Of a stretch of 64,000 bases of DNA, positions 17,563-26,194 are shown piece after piece. The position numbers and the translations under genes were made by a program. The number at the start of each line of letters is the position of its first letter. Position 1 is the first letter of the stretch. The notes below the pieces were generated by a model. The model worked only from the letters and a program-made list of their open reading frames with translations, had not been told where the DNA came from and did not search any database. Origin of the DNA: an uncultured Atopobiaceae bacterium (lineage in GTDB: Bacteria; Actinomycetota; Coriobacteriia; Coriobacteriales; Atopobiaceae); NCBI GenBank assembly GCA_910579165.1, contig CAJTTF010000007.1, forward strand, positions 16,564 to 80,563, given 5' to 3'.

Positions 17563-18939
17563 ATGTACTCCGTACCAATTCAAACGAAACCGCTATCGTA
17601 TGCAGACGCATGTGAGGCGCTCACGCTTCAGCTAAGGATAGGCATCGATCCTGTTCTAGAAACAGTCATTGAGATGCTTGAGGTTCTTGGAAATCCTCAG
17701 TCCTACTTTGATGTCATCCAAATTGGGGGAACTAATGGTAAAACCTCCACCTCTCGCTACACGGCCGCTTTTCTTGAAGCGGCTCTAAAGGATATCAACG
17801 GCACGCCTGAGGACATGCCTCTCGTTGGTCTCTATACGAGCCCAGAGCTGGAGCGAGTGAATGAGCGCATCGTACTTGATGGCGAGGATGTAGCAGATGA
17901 GCTCTTTGCCACTGGCGTCGCGGCAGCTCAGGCTGCGGGCGAGAAGGTTAACCACAATCGACTCCTAGCAGGAGAGAGTCTCTACAACATTACACAATTT
18001 GATCTTCTTACGGTTGCGGCTCTCGTTATATTCGCCCTTAAGAATGTGAAGGTGGCCGTTTTGGAAGTAGGAATGGGAGGGAGATGGGATGCCACAACCG
18101 CCACAACCCCTCTTATTACGGCAATTACTGGCGTAGACCTTGATCACACAAAAATATTGGGCGAGACCAAAGCGCAGATTGCCCAAGAAAAAGCGGCCAT
18201 CATTAAGCCGGGACAGCGGGTTTTTTTTGGAGCAGGAGTTGCTGAGGATCCTGAAGTACGCGCCATTGTAGATGCCCGTTGTGATGCCTGCTCTATAGAG
18301 CCGGAGTATATTCCGGCGCAGGTGCCCCTAGAAAAGTGCGTCTCGGCAAAGGCATCTTCAGCAAATGACCTCCCTACAAAGGAGCAGGCAGGTCACACTT
18401 CCAGAGGGACACACATCCCGCACTACCAGGCAGCCAACATTGCTCTCTCCAAGGCTCTCGCCGAAGCATACCTTCAGCATGGCCTCTCTCCGCAAACCAC
18501 AGTAGACCTACTAGAGCACACGCTCATTCCAGGTCGCTTTGAGATTCTCTCAGAGAGGCCCTTTCATATCATCGATGCTGCCCATAACCCCCAGTCCGTG
18601 CGTGTTTCCATGGATGAGCTACGCGCTTTTCAGGCTACGCAAGACGAGCCTATAAGTGCCCTCATAGCCATGTTTGCCGATAAAGACACAGAGCAGATGG
18701 CTGCCCTCATCGCGAATAGCCTGGATCCCAGGGCAGATATCTATGTTACACAAACGCACAATGAGCGCTGTTTATCGGCAGTACGTCTGGGAGAGTTGTT
18801 CTCGACATTGGGAAGAGCGCCAGCGCGCATCTTTGAGAGTGTTCCTGACGCCTGTGATGCCCTGGCTCAAGGGGACTACATTGCAATTGGTACAATCACG
18901 CTTGCCGGTGAGGTTAAAACGTTCGAAAAGAGCGGATAG
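17563..18939 (+). CDS. folC: Folylpolyglutamate synthase / dihydrofolate synthase
   Basis: 458 residues. ATP-dependent ligase that adds glutamate to dihydropteroate and/or folates. Mur-ligase fold: P-loop GGTNGKTSTS (about 55-64), the LYTSPELERVNERI segment, VLEVGMGGRWDATT, and IDAAHNPQSVRVS in the C-terminal domain. Whether it has both activities cannot be told from sequence. I use ATG 17563 rather than the adjacent TTG 17560; neither has a clear ribosome-binding site, and it begins 8 bp after valS, suggesting coupling. Confidence 0.88.
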   Translation: MYSVPIQTKPLSYADACEALTLQLRIGIDPVLETVIEMLEVLGNPQSYFDVIQIGGTNGKTSTSRYTAAFLEAALKDINGTPEDMPLVGLYTSPELERVNERIVLDGEDVADELFATGVAAAQAAGEKVNHNRLLAGESLYNITQFDLLTVAALVIFALKNVKVAVLEVGMGGRWDATTATTPLITAITGVDLDHTKILGETKAQIAQEKAAIIKPGQRVFFGAGVAEDPEVRAIVDARCDACSIEPEYIPAQVPLEKCVSAKASSANDLPTKEQAGHTSRGTHIPHYQAANIALSKALAEAYLQHGLSPQTTVDLLEHTLIPGRFEILSERPFHIIDAAHNPQSVRVSMDELRAFQATQDEPISALIAMFADKDTEQMAALIANSLDPRADIYVTQTHNERCLSAVRLGELFSTLGRAPARIFESVPDACDALAQGDYIAIGTITLAGEVKTFEKSG

Positions 18940-18950
18940 TCTGATACAAT
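18922..18950 (+). promoter_or_regulatory. Candidate promoter inside the folC 3' end
   Basis: TTCGAA (18922-18927), 17-bp spacer, TACAAT (18945-18950) with extended TG at 18942-18943, 40 bp before the zinc-ribbon gene. The TGATACAAT string also occurs at 43650. Confidence 0.5.
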
Positions 18951-18990
18951 CGTTTTCGTTATAGTGATTTTTAGCTGAAAAGGATATAGC

Positions 18991-19422
18991 ATGTCAGATC
19001 TTCTCGACCAAATTGTGACTCCAGAGGTGAGTATCGTGCTCTACCTCATGCTTATTTGTGTCATTTTGCTTTACGCGCTTTCCATTGTGTACGTTGTGCG
19101 CGATGCGCAGCGCCGCGGCGCGGAACCTTGGTGGCTCTGGGCGTGTATCTCCGTTGTTCCTGTGGTGGGTCTTCTTGCCTACGTAATTTTGCGTCCTTCC
19201 AGCTACATGGTTGATAGGGAAGAGCAAGATTTGGATATCGCCCTCAGAGAGCATCAACTTTCTCATTACGGTATCTGCCCTAAGTGTGGCACCGCCATCG
19301 ACCGTGATTTTATCGTTTGCCCCATTTGTAATACGCAAGTGAGAAACGTGTGTCCTACGTGTCACCGTCCTCTCAACGCAGATTGGAAAGTTTGCCCTTA
19401 TTGTAGGACGCGCATTCAGTAG
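18991..19422 (+). CDS. Membrane protein with PLDc_N-like segment and zinc ribbons
   Basis: 143 residues. Two hydrophobic helices (residues about 10-35 and 48-68) flank RDAQRRGAEPWWLWA, like the PLDc_N membrane module. The C-terminal half holds a double zinc ribbon with four CxxC pairs (CPKCGTAID, CPICNTQ, CPTCHRP, CPYCRT). Probably tethered with the zinc ribbons in the cytosol. Function unknown. ATG follows AAAAGGATATAGC. Confidence 0.75.
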   Translation: MSDLLDQIVTPEVSIVLYLMLICVILLYALSIVYVVRDAQRRGAEPWWLWACISVVPVVGLLAYVILRPSSYMVDREEQDLDIALREHQLSHYGICPKCGTAIDRDFIVCPICNTQVRNVCPTCHRPLNADWKVCPYCRTRIQ

Positions 19423-19502
19423 GGCCCAAACAGCTCTTTTTATCACCTTGGTTCACCTCTCATACATTGCAAAAGTTTTAAAACACTCGCTTTTGATTCA
19501 CG

Positions 19503-20165
19503 TTGCCCAGAGAATCCATAAAAAATAAGAAGACGCGAGCTCAAGAGATTGAGACGCGCCTCTATGCCACGTATGGCGCGGGTAATCCCTCTCTTCACTT
19601 TTCCAATCCCTTTGAACTTACCATTGCCGTTGTTCTTTCCGCGCAGTGCACCGATGAAGCTGTCAACAAGGTGACGCCCAAGCTCTTCGCCACCTATCCG
19701 CATCCTGCTGACTTGGCCGCCGCCCCTCTTGCTGATATCGAGAAGATCATTCACCCTCTTGGGTTTTTCCGTGTAAAAGCGCAAAAGCTCAAAGGTCTTG
19801 CGCAAATGTGCGTTGCTGAGTACGCCTCAACGGTGCCCGCAAACATTGATGAGCTGCAGAAACTTCCCGGCGTTGGGCGCAAAACTGCTAATTGCGTTAT
19901 GGCTGCAGGCTTTGGGAAGGCACACGGTATCGCCGTCGATACGCACGTTTTTCGGATTGCTCACCGCTTGAACCTTGCGACAAAAGCAGATAGCACGCCA
20001 GAAAAAGTTGAAGCAAAGCTCATGCGTCTCTACGATCAAAAAGACTGGATTTACATCAATCATCAGATGGTTTTATTTGGGAGAGAATTCTGCCGAGCTA
20101 AACGTCCTCTCTGCGATTCCTGTCCACTTTCTGACCTTTGCCCTTCTGCTTTCGTATTAAACTAG
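19503..20165 (+). CDS. nth: Endonuclease III
   Basis: 220 residues. DNA glycosylase/AP lyase acting on oxidised pyrimidines in base excision repair. Helix-hairpin-helix with the catalytic Lys in LPGVGRKTAN, catalytic Asp in AVDTHVFRIAHRL, and a C-terminal 4Fe-4S loop C-x6-C-x2-C-x5-C (CRAKRPLCDSCPLSDLC). Starts with TTG; an in-frame stop lies three codons upstream and no ATG occurs before residue 100, so TTG is the only usable start. No obvious Shine-Dalgarno. Confidence 0.92.
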   Translation: MPRESIKNKKTRAQEIETRLYATYGAGNPSLHFSNPFELTIAVVLSAQCTDEAVNKVTPKLFATYPHPADLAAAPLADIEKIIHPLGFFRVKAQKLKGLAQMCVAEYASTVPANIDELQKLPGVGRKTANCVMAAGFGKAHGIAVDTHVFRIAHRLNLATKADSTPEKVEAKLMRLYDQKDWIYINHQMVLFGREFCRAKRPLCDSCPLSDLCPSAFVLN

Positions 20166-20188
20166 GAAAGCCCAAGAAAGGATTGAGT

Positions 20189-22144
20189 ATGCTGTCAATA
20201 GTACTTCCTGATGACTCAAAAAAAGAACTTGAAGAAGGCGCGACCGCAGCAGATTTGGCTGCCTCCATTGGTCCCGGCCTTCAAAAGGCCGCTTTAGCAG
20301 CCACCATTAATGGCGTTCCCAGTGACCTTTCTACGCCTTTGCATGATGGAGATGATGTTGCCATCCTTACTGCTAAACAGCCAGAAGGTCTCGCAATTCT
20401 TAGGCATTCCACAGCTCATATTCTTGCAGAGGCGGTTATAGAACTCTTTGCTGACGTTGCCTTGGGTTATGGACCCTCCATAGAAAATGGTTTTTACTAT
20501 GACTTCCAGACGCCTGACCAAATTACGCCTGAGTCCTTTGAAAAGCTTGAAGCGCGTATGCGCGAGATTATTGCTGCTGATAAGCCCTTTGTGCGTGAAG
20601 TTGTATCACGCCAAAAAGCGCAGGAAATCTTCGCCGACCAGCCCCTGAAGCTTGAAACTCTGGACGAGCTGGACCCGTCGGAAGAAGTAGTTGTCTACAG
20701 GCATGGTGACCATGTTGAGCTCTGTCATGGCCCACATGTCCCTTCGGCAGGAACAATCCCTTCTGATTCCTTTGAGATTGCTCGGACCTCTGGCGCATAC
20801 TGGAAAGGTGATTCCTCCAAACAGATGCTCCAGCGGGTCTACGGCAACCAGTTTGCCACCAAGAAGGAGCTTAAAGCCTTCAACGAAATGATGGAAGAGG
20901 CAAAGGCACGCGACCACCGCATCTTAGGTCCTCGCCTTGGCATTTTTGAGACGTTTGAGGAGGTAGGACCAGGTCTCCCGCTCTTTTTCCCCAATGGGGC
21001 ACGCGTGGTGAGAACGCTTCAGGAATGGCTGAGACGAGACCTTTACGCTGCTGGTTATGAAGAAGTCATTACGCCGCATATCTATAAAAGCGATGTTTGG
21101 AAGACCTCGGGTCATTACGATTTCTACCAAGAAAATATGTACTTCTTTACGGTCAACGAAAAGCAAGAGACAGATGGCATCTCACCTACGTTAAAGAAGT
21201 CTGAGGCAGGGGAGGGCCAGGAATTTGGCGTAAAACCCATGAACTGCCCAGGGCACGTTCTCCTCTATAACTCAGATCTGCATAGCTACCGAGATCTACC
21301 CCTTCGCTATTTTGAATTTGGCACGGTGTACCGCCATGAACTATCGGGAGCTGTCAACGGTCTCTTCAGGGCGCGTGGCTTTACCCAGGATGACGCTCAC
21401 ATTTTCTGCCGAGAAGATCAGGTCATAGATGAAGTCACAGAAATCATGAAGCTTGTTGACCACATCATGTCAACGTTTGATCTTTCCTATGAGGCAGAGA
21501 TATCAACTCGTCCTGCTCACTCTATTGGCACCGATGACATGTGGGACAAGGCGGAGAACTTCTTGAAAGAGGCGTGCAAGCAGCGCAACATCCCCTTCGA
21601 TATCAACGAGGGTGACGGCGCATTTTACGGACCCAAGATTGACATCAAGGTAAAGGATTCTATAGGCAGAACCTGGCAATGTTCTACTATCCAGGTTGAC
21701 TTTAATCTTCCTGAGCGCTTTGATCTCACGTATCGCACAAAGGACAACTCAACTGCACGTCCATGGATGCTGCACCGCGCAATCTTTGGTTCCATCGAGC
21801 GATTCCTTGGTATTCTGATAGAACACTACTCAGGTGCGCTGCCACTTTGGCTCGCACCGGTGCAAGCCGTGATTATCCCTATCGCCGACCGTCATCTTGA
21901 CTATGCAGAAAAGATTGCTCATGAGATGCGAGCCGTTGGTGGCCGGGTTGATGTGGATACGCATTCCGAACCCATGCGCGCAAAGATTGCCAAAGCGCAA
22001 GAGCAAAAGATTCCATACATGCTCATCGTGGGTGATAAAGAAGCGCAAAACAATACCGTCAGCGTGCGCGAGCGCAAAGAGGGCGATTTGGGAATCCAAT
22101 CGGTCGAAGATTTCACGCGCACGCTTGCAGACGCACAGATTTAA
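20189..22144 (+). CDS. thrS: Threonyl-tRNA synthetase
   Basis: 651 residues, class II synthetase that charges tRNA-Thr. N-terminal TGS domain, editing domain with the HSTAHILAEAV and HVELCHGPHVPSAGTI metal/editing motifs, catalytic core with MNCPGHVLLY (zinc Cys) and ARGFTQDDAHIFC (motif 2), and a C-terminal anticodon domain (APVQAVIIPIADRH). ATG 20189 follows AAGAAAGGATTGAGT. Overlaps nothing. Its 3' end flows into a 17-bp tandem repeat. Confidence 0.95.
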   Translation: MLSIVLPDDSKKELEEGATAADLAASIGPGLQKAALAATINGVPSDLSTPLHDGDDVAILTAKQPEGLAILRHSTAHILAEAVIELFADVALGYGPSIENGFYYDFQTPDQITPESFEKLEARMREIIAADKPFVREVVSRQKAQEIFADQPLKLETLDELDPSEEVVVYRHGDHVELCHGPHVPSAGTIPSDSFEIARTSGAYWKGDSSKQMLQRVYGNQFATKKELKAFNEMMEEAKARDHRILGPRLGIFETFEEVGPGLPLFFPNGARVVRTLQEWLRRDLYAAGYEEVITPHIYKSDVWKTSGHYDFYQENMYFFTVNEKQETDGISPTLKKSEAGEGQEFGVKPMNCPGHVLLYNSDLHSYRDLPLRYFEFGTVYRHELSGAVNGLFRARGFTQDDAHIFCREDQVIDEVTEIMKLVDHIMSTFDLSYEAEISTRPAHSIGTDDMWDKAENFLKEACKQRNIPFDINEGDGAFYGPKIDIKVKDSIGRTWQCSTIQVDFNLPERFDLTYRTKDNSTARPWMLHRAIFGSIERFLGILIEHYSGALPLWLAPVQAVIIPIADRHLDYAEKIAHEMRAVGGRVDVDTHSEPMRAKIAKAQEQKIPYMLIVGDKEAQNNTVSVRERKEGDLGIQSVEDFTRTLADAQI

Positions 22145-22199
22145 GCAGCGCGCACGTTTAGGTAACGCGCAAGCTCGGGCAACGTGCAAGTTTAGGAGG
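22116..22199. repeat. 17-bp tandem repeat spanning the thrS 3' end
   Basis: Units at 22132-22148, 22149-22165, 22166-22182 and 22183-22199, with a further 16-bp copy upstream at 22116-22131. Consensus about CGCGCAAGTTTAGGTAA. The unit 22132-22148 carries the last thrS codons and its TAA; the last unit supplies the AGGAGG for rbsK. Confidence 0.7.
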
Positions 22200-22206
22200 C
22201 CATCTC

Positions 22207-23118
22207 ATGTCTAAGGTTCTCGTTCTGGGCAGCTTAAACATGGATCTTTCCATTAACTGTGACCGCATCCCCGATGCAGGGGAGACGCTTGCCGGATCGG
22301 GGTTCATTACTAATCCCGGCGGTAAAGGCGCAAATCAGGCCGTTGCAGCTGCACGACTAGGCGCCGATGTTCACTTCATAGGAGCTGTGGGCAATGATGC
22401 GTTTGGCGAGGTACTTATAGGTTGCCTTGAGGGCGCCAATATCAATACGGCGCACATTTTTACCTCTGAAACCCTTCCTACGGGGACCGCGTCTATCATT
22501 CGCGTTGATGGCAATAATCGAATCATCTTGTCTCATGGTGCAAACTACGCTCTGGATAAAGATGCTGTTCTAAAGACGATTGATGAAGTGGGTGAGGCTG
22601 GAGATATTTTTCTCGCTCAGTTTGAAAACGAGCCTTCGCTTACGTATGCTGCCCTTGAATGCGCACACAAGCACGGCCTTTTCACGATGATTAATCCTGC
22701 GCCTGCCCGAGAGATTCCAGAGGAAGTCTGGCCCAACCTTGACTACGTGTGCATCAATGAAACGGAATGCGAGATTCTCTGCGGACAATACCCCTATGGA
22801 CTTGAGGATGCAGCGGAGGCTGCCAAAAAAATTCACGCTAAGGGCCCTTCGCAAGTTGTTATTACCTTGGGCTCGCAAGGGGCGTTTGGCTCAGATAAGG
22901 AAGGCTCGTTTTTTGTGCCAGCGAGAAAAGTAGAAGCGCTTGACACCACAGCAGCCGGCGATACCTTTATTGGGGCGATGATTGCTGGTCGTTCGCGCTC
23001 CATGGGCTTTAAGGAATCTATGGAATATGCCACCAAAGCCTCATCGCTTACGGTCTCCCGTTTGGGGGCGATGCAATCGATTCCTTCGCAATCTGAGGTT
23101 GAAGAACTACTCGTTTAA
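22207..23118 (+). CDS. rbsK: Ribokinase
   Basis: 303 residues, PfkB family. Phosphorylates ribose to ribose-5-phosphate in the cytosol. Shows the N-terminal LGSLNMDLSI, the signature GGKGANQAVAAARLGADV, and the C-terminal catalytic motif DTTAAGDTFIGAM with the base Asp. Followed 86 bp later by a nucleoside hydrolase, so the pair likely salvages ribose from nucleosides, feeding prs and the pentose pathway. The AGGAGG of its ribosome-binding site lies in the last thrS-tail repeat unit. Another PfkB sugar is possible but the length and motifs fit ribokinase. Confidence 0.88.
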   Translation: MSKVLVLGSLNMDLSINCDRIPDAGETLAGSGFITNPGGKGANQAVAAARLGADVHFIGAVGNDAFGEVLIGCLEGANINTAHIFTSETLPTGTASIIRVDGNNRIILSHGANYALDKDAVLKTIDEVGEAGDIFLAQFENEPSLTYAALECAHKHGLFTMINPAPAREIPEEVWPNLDYVCINETECEILCGQYPYGLEDAAEAAKKIHAKGPSQVVITLGSQGAFGSDKEGSFFVPARKVEALDTTAAGDTFIGAMIAGRSRSMGFKESMEYATKASSLTVSRLGAMQSIPSQSEVEELLV

Positions 23119-23204
23119 ATACTACCCGCAGAACAATAGCAACTAGACCCTTCCCTTATAACATTACCCGGCTGAACACTGTCCGTCTTAACAAAGGAGC
23201 CAAC

Positions 23205-24161
23205 ATGGCTAAGAAAGTAATACTTGACCTCGATACCGGCATTGATGACGCCCTTGCCATTTTCTATTGCTTGGGCTCTCCAGAGCTTGAGCTTATTGGC
23301 ATTACGGGGACCTATGGCAATGTCCAGGTAGCGCAGGGAGTTCGCAATGCGCTTGCTATTCTCGCCCTCTGCGGACGCGATGACGTTCCGGTTTTTCTCG
23401 GTGAGCCCCATGCCCTTTCCAAAAAGAGCTTTGAAGTGATGGAGATATCTGAGTTCATTCACGGTAAAAACGGCATCGGCAACGTTGGAATCCCTGACGC
23501 TGAGCGCCAGCCGGAAAGCATGGGTGCCGTCGATTTCATTATTGAGTCAGCTCACACGTATCAAAAAGATCTCCTCTATATTCCTACTGGCCCACAAACC
23601 AATATGGCGACAGCTCTTAGAAAAGACCCCTCTATTAAGGATAGGATTGGCAGAATGATCCTCATGGGAGGCGCTCTTACGGTGCCAGGAAACGTGCAAC
23701 CTTGGGCTGAGGCCAATATCAATCAAGACCCCGAGGCTGCAAATGAGACCTTTCGCTCGGGGCTCCCTGCTACCATGATAGGCCTTGACGTAACACTTCA
23801 GACCCTTTTGACCTATAAAGAAACGCAAGTATGGCGTGACCTCAATACGCCTCAAGGCGCGTTTGTTGCGGATATGACCGACTACTACATCAAGGCATAC
23901 GAGACAACCGCTCCTTACCTTGGAGGGTGTGGCCTACATGACCCGCTTGCAGTGGGTGTTGCAGCCGATCCTTCGCTGGTGAAATGCTTAGATATCAACA
24001 TGAAGGTCGATACGGAAGATCCTGTACGCGGCCGCACAATTGGCAACGAAATGAAGCTTAATAATTCCGATAAAACGATGAACGTTGCCGTAGAGGTTGA
24101 TGTCCCGCGCTTTTTAGATGAATTCATGGCACGCATCACACGCGTTGCTCAAGGCTCATAG
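23205..24161 (+). CDS. Nucleoside hydrolase (IunH/Rih type)
   Basis: 318 residues. Cleaves the N-glycosidic bond of ribonucleosides to base and ribose. The calcium-binding motif LDLDTGIDDALA opens the protein; PTGPQTNMATALR, ILMGGAL and the C-terminal CGLHDPLAVGV (with the active-site His) fit the family. Base specificity cannot be assigned. Good AAAGGAG ribosome-binding site. With rbsK upstream it forms a nucleoside-ribose salvage pair. Its final 31 bp are duplicated perfectly just after the stop. Confidence 0.9.
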   Translation: MAKKVILDLDTGIDDALAIFYCLGSPELELIGITGTYGNVQVAQGVRNALAILALCGRDDVPVFLGEPHALSKKSFEVMEISEFIHGKNGIGNVGIPDAERQPESMGAVDFIIESAHTYQKDLLYIPTGPQTNMATALRKDPSIKDRIGRMILMGGALTVPGNVQPWAEANINQDPEAANETFRSGLPATMIGLDVTLQTLLTYKETQVWRDLNTPQGAFVADMTDYYIKAYETTAPYLGGCGLHDPLAVGVAADPSLVKCLDINMKVDTEDPVRGRTIGNEMKLNNSDKTMNVAVEVDVPRFLDEFMARITRVAQGS

Positions 24162-24199
24162 TCTTCACATGGCACGCATCACACGCGTTGCTCAAGGCT
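24126..24199. repeat. 43-bp tandem duplication of the nucleoside hydrolase 3' end
   Basis: 24126-24156 (encoding MARITRVAQG at the C-terminus) is repeated without mismatch at 24169-24199, 43 bp downstream and beyond the stop. Similarity decays after the perfect block. The second copy heads a short ORF with no ribosome-binding site. Confidence 0.9.
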
Positions 24200-24290
24200 T
24201 ATACTTCTTTGGCCGCCTTCTGAGCTTGTGGAGACTTTGTGAAGATGGCCGTCACATAAAAAAAGACAGCAGGAGAGCGGGGGAGATGGC

Positions 24291-24316
24291 TATACTAGTC
24301 AGGCTGACTTTTTTTG
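24291..24316 (+). promoter_or_regulatory. Candidate -10 and short hairpin in the rplC leader
   Basis: TATACT (24291-24296) lies about 250 bp before rplC. Directly after it is AGTCA-GGC-TGACT (24297-24309) with a T-run, which could be an attenuator or the terminator of the upstream gene. GTAAAT-TTGCGC-ATTTAC follows near 24326. The gap 24200-24539 holds no convincing gene, and no rpsJ remnant is visible. Confidence 0.35.
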
Positions 24317-24539
24317 AAGGCATGTGTAAATTTGCGCATTTACCCTCATCCACTTAGTCGGGCGTATCCAAACGGATGCATAGATTTAATCTCTCGGCGC
24401 GCCAGGTTGCGTCGAAGATGATCGCGCTCGCGTGTGTTGGGGTCTTCACAAAAGACAGCATTACCGCGGAAGTGATTCTCTGGGAACAAGCAGAAAGGCT
24501 GCTTGAAGGGCCCAAAATCACATGAGGAAAGGTTGCTCA

Positions 24540-25169
24540 ATGGCAGCTTCAATTCTTGGCAAAAAGCTAGGAATGACACAGATTTTTGATGAGGACGCTA
24601 ATGTCGTTCCCGTTACAGTCATTCAAGCTGGCCCTTGCGTTGTCTCGCAAGTCAAATCTCAAGACACTTGTGGCTACGATGCTATCCAGGTTGGTTTTGA
24701 GGAAATAGACGAATCCAAGCTCAATAAGCCCCAGGCTGGCCATTTCAAAAAGGCCGGCGTTCCTGCCATGCGTTATGTGCGCGAGATTCCGCTTGCCACG
24801 AGTGCTGAGGGCGAAGAGATAAAGGTTGGCGACACTATTACCGTCTCTGCCTTTGAGGGCGCTACAACCGTTGATGTTGTAGGGACTTCTAAGGGTAAGG
24901 GCTATCAAGGAACCATTAAGCGTTGGAACTTTGCTCGTGGCCCCATGACGCACGGTTCAAGAAATCAACGCCGTCCAGGCTCCATTGGTCAGTGCGCATA
25001 TCCTGCACGCGTCAGAAAAGGCCTTCATATGGCTGGTCATATGGGCGATGAGCGCGTTACTGTTAAGAACCTGAAGCTTGTACGCATTGATCCAGAGCAG
25101 AACCTCATGCTGATAAAAGGTGCAGTACCAGGTCCTAAGAATGCATTAGTAGAAATCCACACGGCCTAA
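24540..25169 (+). CDS. rplC: 50S ribosomal protein L3
   Basis: 209 residues. Binds 23S rRNA near the peptidyl transferase centre and starts large-subunit assembly. Begins ASILGKKLGMTQIFDEDANV and contains KGKGYQGTIKRW and the central PGSIGQCAYPARVRKG loop that reaches the catalytic core. ATG 24540 is chosen because it gives the family start; an ATG at 24522 would add six residues. First gene of the cluster here; rpsJ, which usually precedes it, is absent. Confidence 0.95.
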   Translation: MAASILGKKLGMTQIFDEDANVVPVTVIQAGPCVVSQVKSQDTCGYDAIQVGFEEIDESKLNKPQAGHFKKAGVPAMRYVREIPLATSAEGEEIKVGDTITVSAFEGATTVDVVGTSKGKGYQGTIKRWNFARGPMTHGSRNQRRPGSIGQCAYPARVRKGLHMAGHMGDERVTVKNLKLVRIDPEQNLMLIKGAVPGPKNALVEIHTA

Positions 25170-25200
25170 GGCCAGTTAATTACTTAGGCTAGGAGATGTC

Positions 25201-25827
25201 ATGGCACAGATAAAAATGAAAGATATGCAAGGCAAAGAGCAGGGAGCTCTTACTCTTGCGGACTCTGTTTTCTCGGCAGAGCCCAACATTGCTCTTATTC
25301 ATCACGTTATTAAGAATCAGCTTTCCTCCGCACGCCAGGGGACTCATAAGGTTAAGGGTCGCTCGGAAGTTTCTGGAGGCGGAATTAAGCCGTGGCGCCA
25401 AAAAGGAACCGGTCGTGCACGCCAAGGTTCCATTCGCGCGGTTCAGTGGGTTGGCGGAGGCCGTGCTTTTGGACCAGTTCCCAGAACTCACATTAAGCAC
25501 TCAAACAAAAAGGAAATTAAAGCTGCTCTGCGCTCTGTCCTTTCCGGCAAAGCTGCGGACGGAGAACTTATTATTCTTGATAAGCTCACCTTTACGGCCC
25601 CTAAGACGCGAGATGCCAAGAAGGTTATTGATGCTCTTGGTCTTGCCGATAAGCGCATCACACTCGTTCTTCCCGATGACGCTATCTGCGAGTTGCTCGC
25701 GTTTAGAAATCTACCCAAGGTTTCTCTTATCAGCGTCTCTGAGGCCAACGCTCATAATCTCGTCGACAACAAGTGCTTGGTGATGACGCAAGACGTTGCT
25801 AAGAAACTTGAGGAGGTGCTTCAATAA
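25201..25827 (+). CDS. rplD: 50S ribosomal protein L4
   Basis: 208 residues. Lines the exit tunnel; in E. coli it also represses its own operon. The tunnel loop is visible as EVSGGGIKPWRQKGTGRARQ, followed by WVGGGRAFGP. Ends in the same base as the rplW start, so translation is coupled. Ribosome-binding site TAGGAGATGTC. Confidence 0.95.
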   Translation: MAQIKMKDMQGKEQGALTLADSVFSAEPNIALIHHVIKNQLSSARQGTHKVKGRSEVSGGGIKPWRQKGTGRARQGSIRAVQWVGGGRAFGPVPRTHIKHSNKKEIKAALRSVLSGKAADGELIILDKLTFTAPKTRDAKKVIDALGLADKRITLVLPDDAICELLAFRNLPKVSLISVSEANAHNLVDNKCLVMTQDVAKKLEEVLQ

Positions 25828-26123
25828 TGCAGTCAGAATATAACGTTATCGTGCGCCCTATTGTCTCTGAGCGCTCTTTTGACCTTAATGAACAGGGAAA
25901 ATATACCTTTGAAGTAGCCCCACAAGCTCCTAAAGAGGAAATTGCCCAGGCCATTGAGAAAATCTTTAACGTTCACGTCAACAAGGTAAACACCATGTGG
26001 GTTAAGCCTAAAACTAAACGTGTTCGTTACAAACCAGGAAAAACACGCCGCTGGAAGAAGGCTATCGTGACACTTGCCGCCGGCGACAAGATTGAAATCT
26101 ATGGAGATGCCGCTGATAACTAG
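25827..26123 (+). CDS. rplW: 50S ribosomal protein L23
   Basis: 98 residues. Sits at the tunnel exit and docks trigger factor and SRP. Shows VIVRPIVSERSFDL and VNKVNTMWVKPKTKRVRYKPGKTR. Shares one base with the rplD stop codon. Confidence 0.95.
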   Translation: MQSEYNVIVRPIVSERSFDLNEQGKYTFEVAPQAPKEEIAQAIEKIFNVHVNKVNTMWVKPKTKRVRYKPGKTRRWKKAIVTLAAGDKIEIYGDAADN

Positions 26124-26194
26124 GCAACTACCCTTGGTGTTGAGTGGCAACTCCCAAAATCACTCAGCTAGCAAGGTAGCATGAAAGGAATGCT

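Noticed and set aside
2902..22144. T-box leaders for argS, valS or thrS
   Set aside because: No T-box consensus or antiterminator was seen; valS and thrS lack room for one.
23119..23204. Tail repeat after rbsK (TACCCG at 23123 and 23165)
   Set aside because: Similarity outside the short shared block is too weak to count with the others.
24169..24357. Short ORF headed by the duplicated nucleoside hydrolase tail
   Set aside because: No ribosome-binding site; the start is only the copied internal Met codon, and the rest is unrelated sequence.
24346..24579. Minus-strand 77-codon ORF in the rplC leader
   Set aside because: It overlaps the rplC start, has no Shine-Dalgarno and no recognisable product. 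It is not a remnant of rpsJ.
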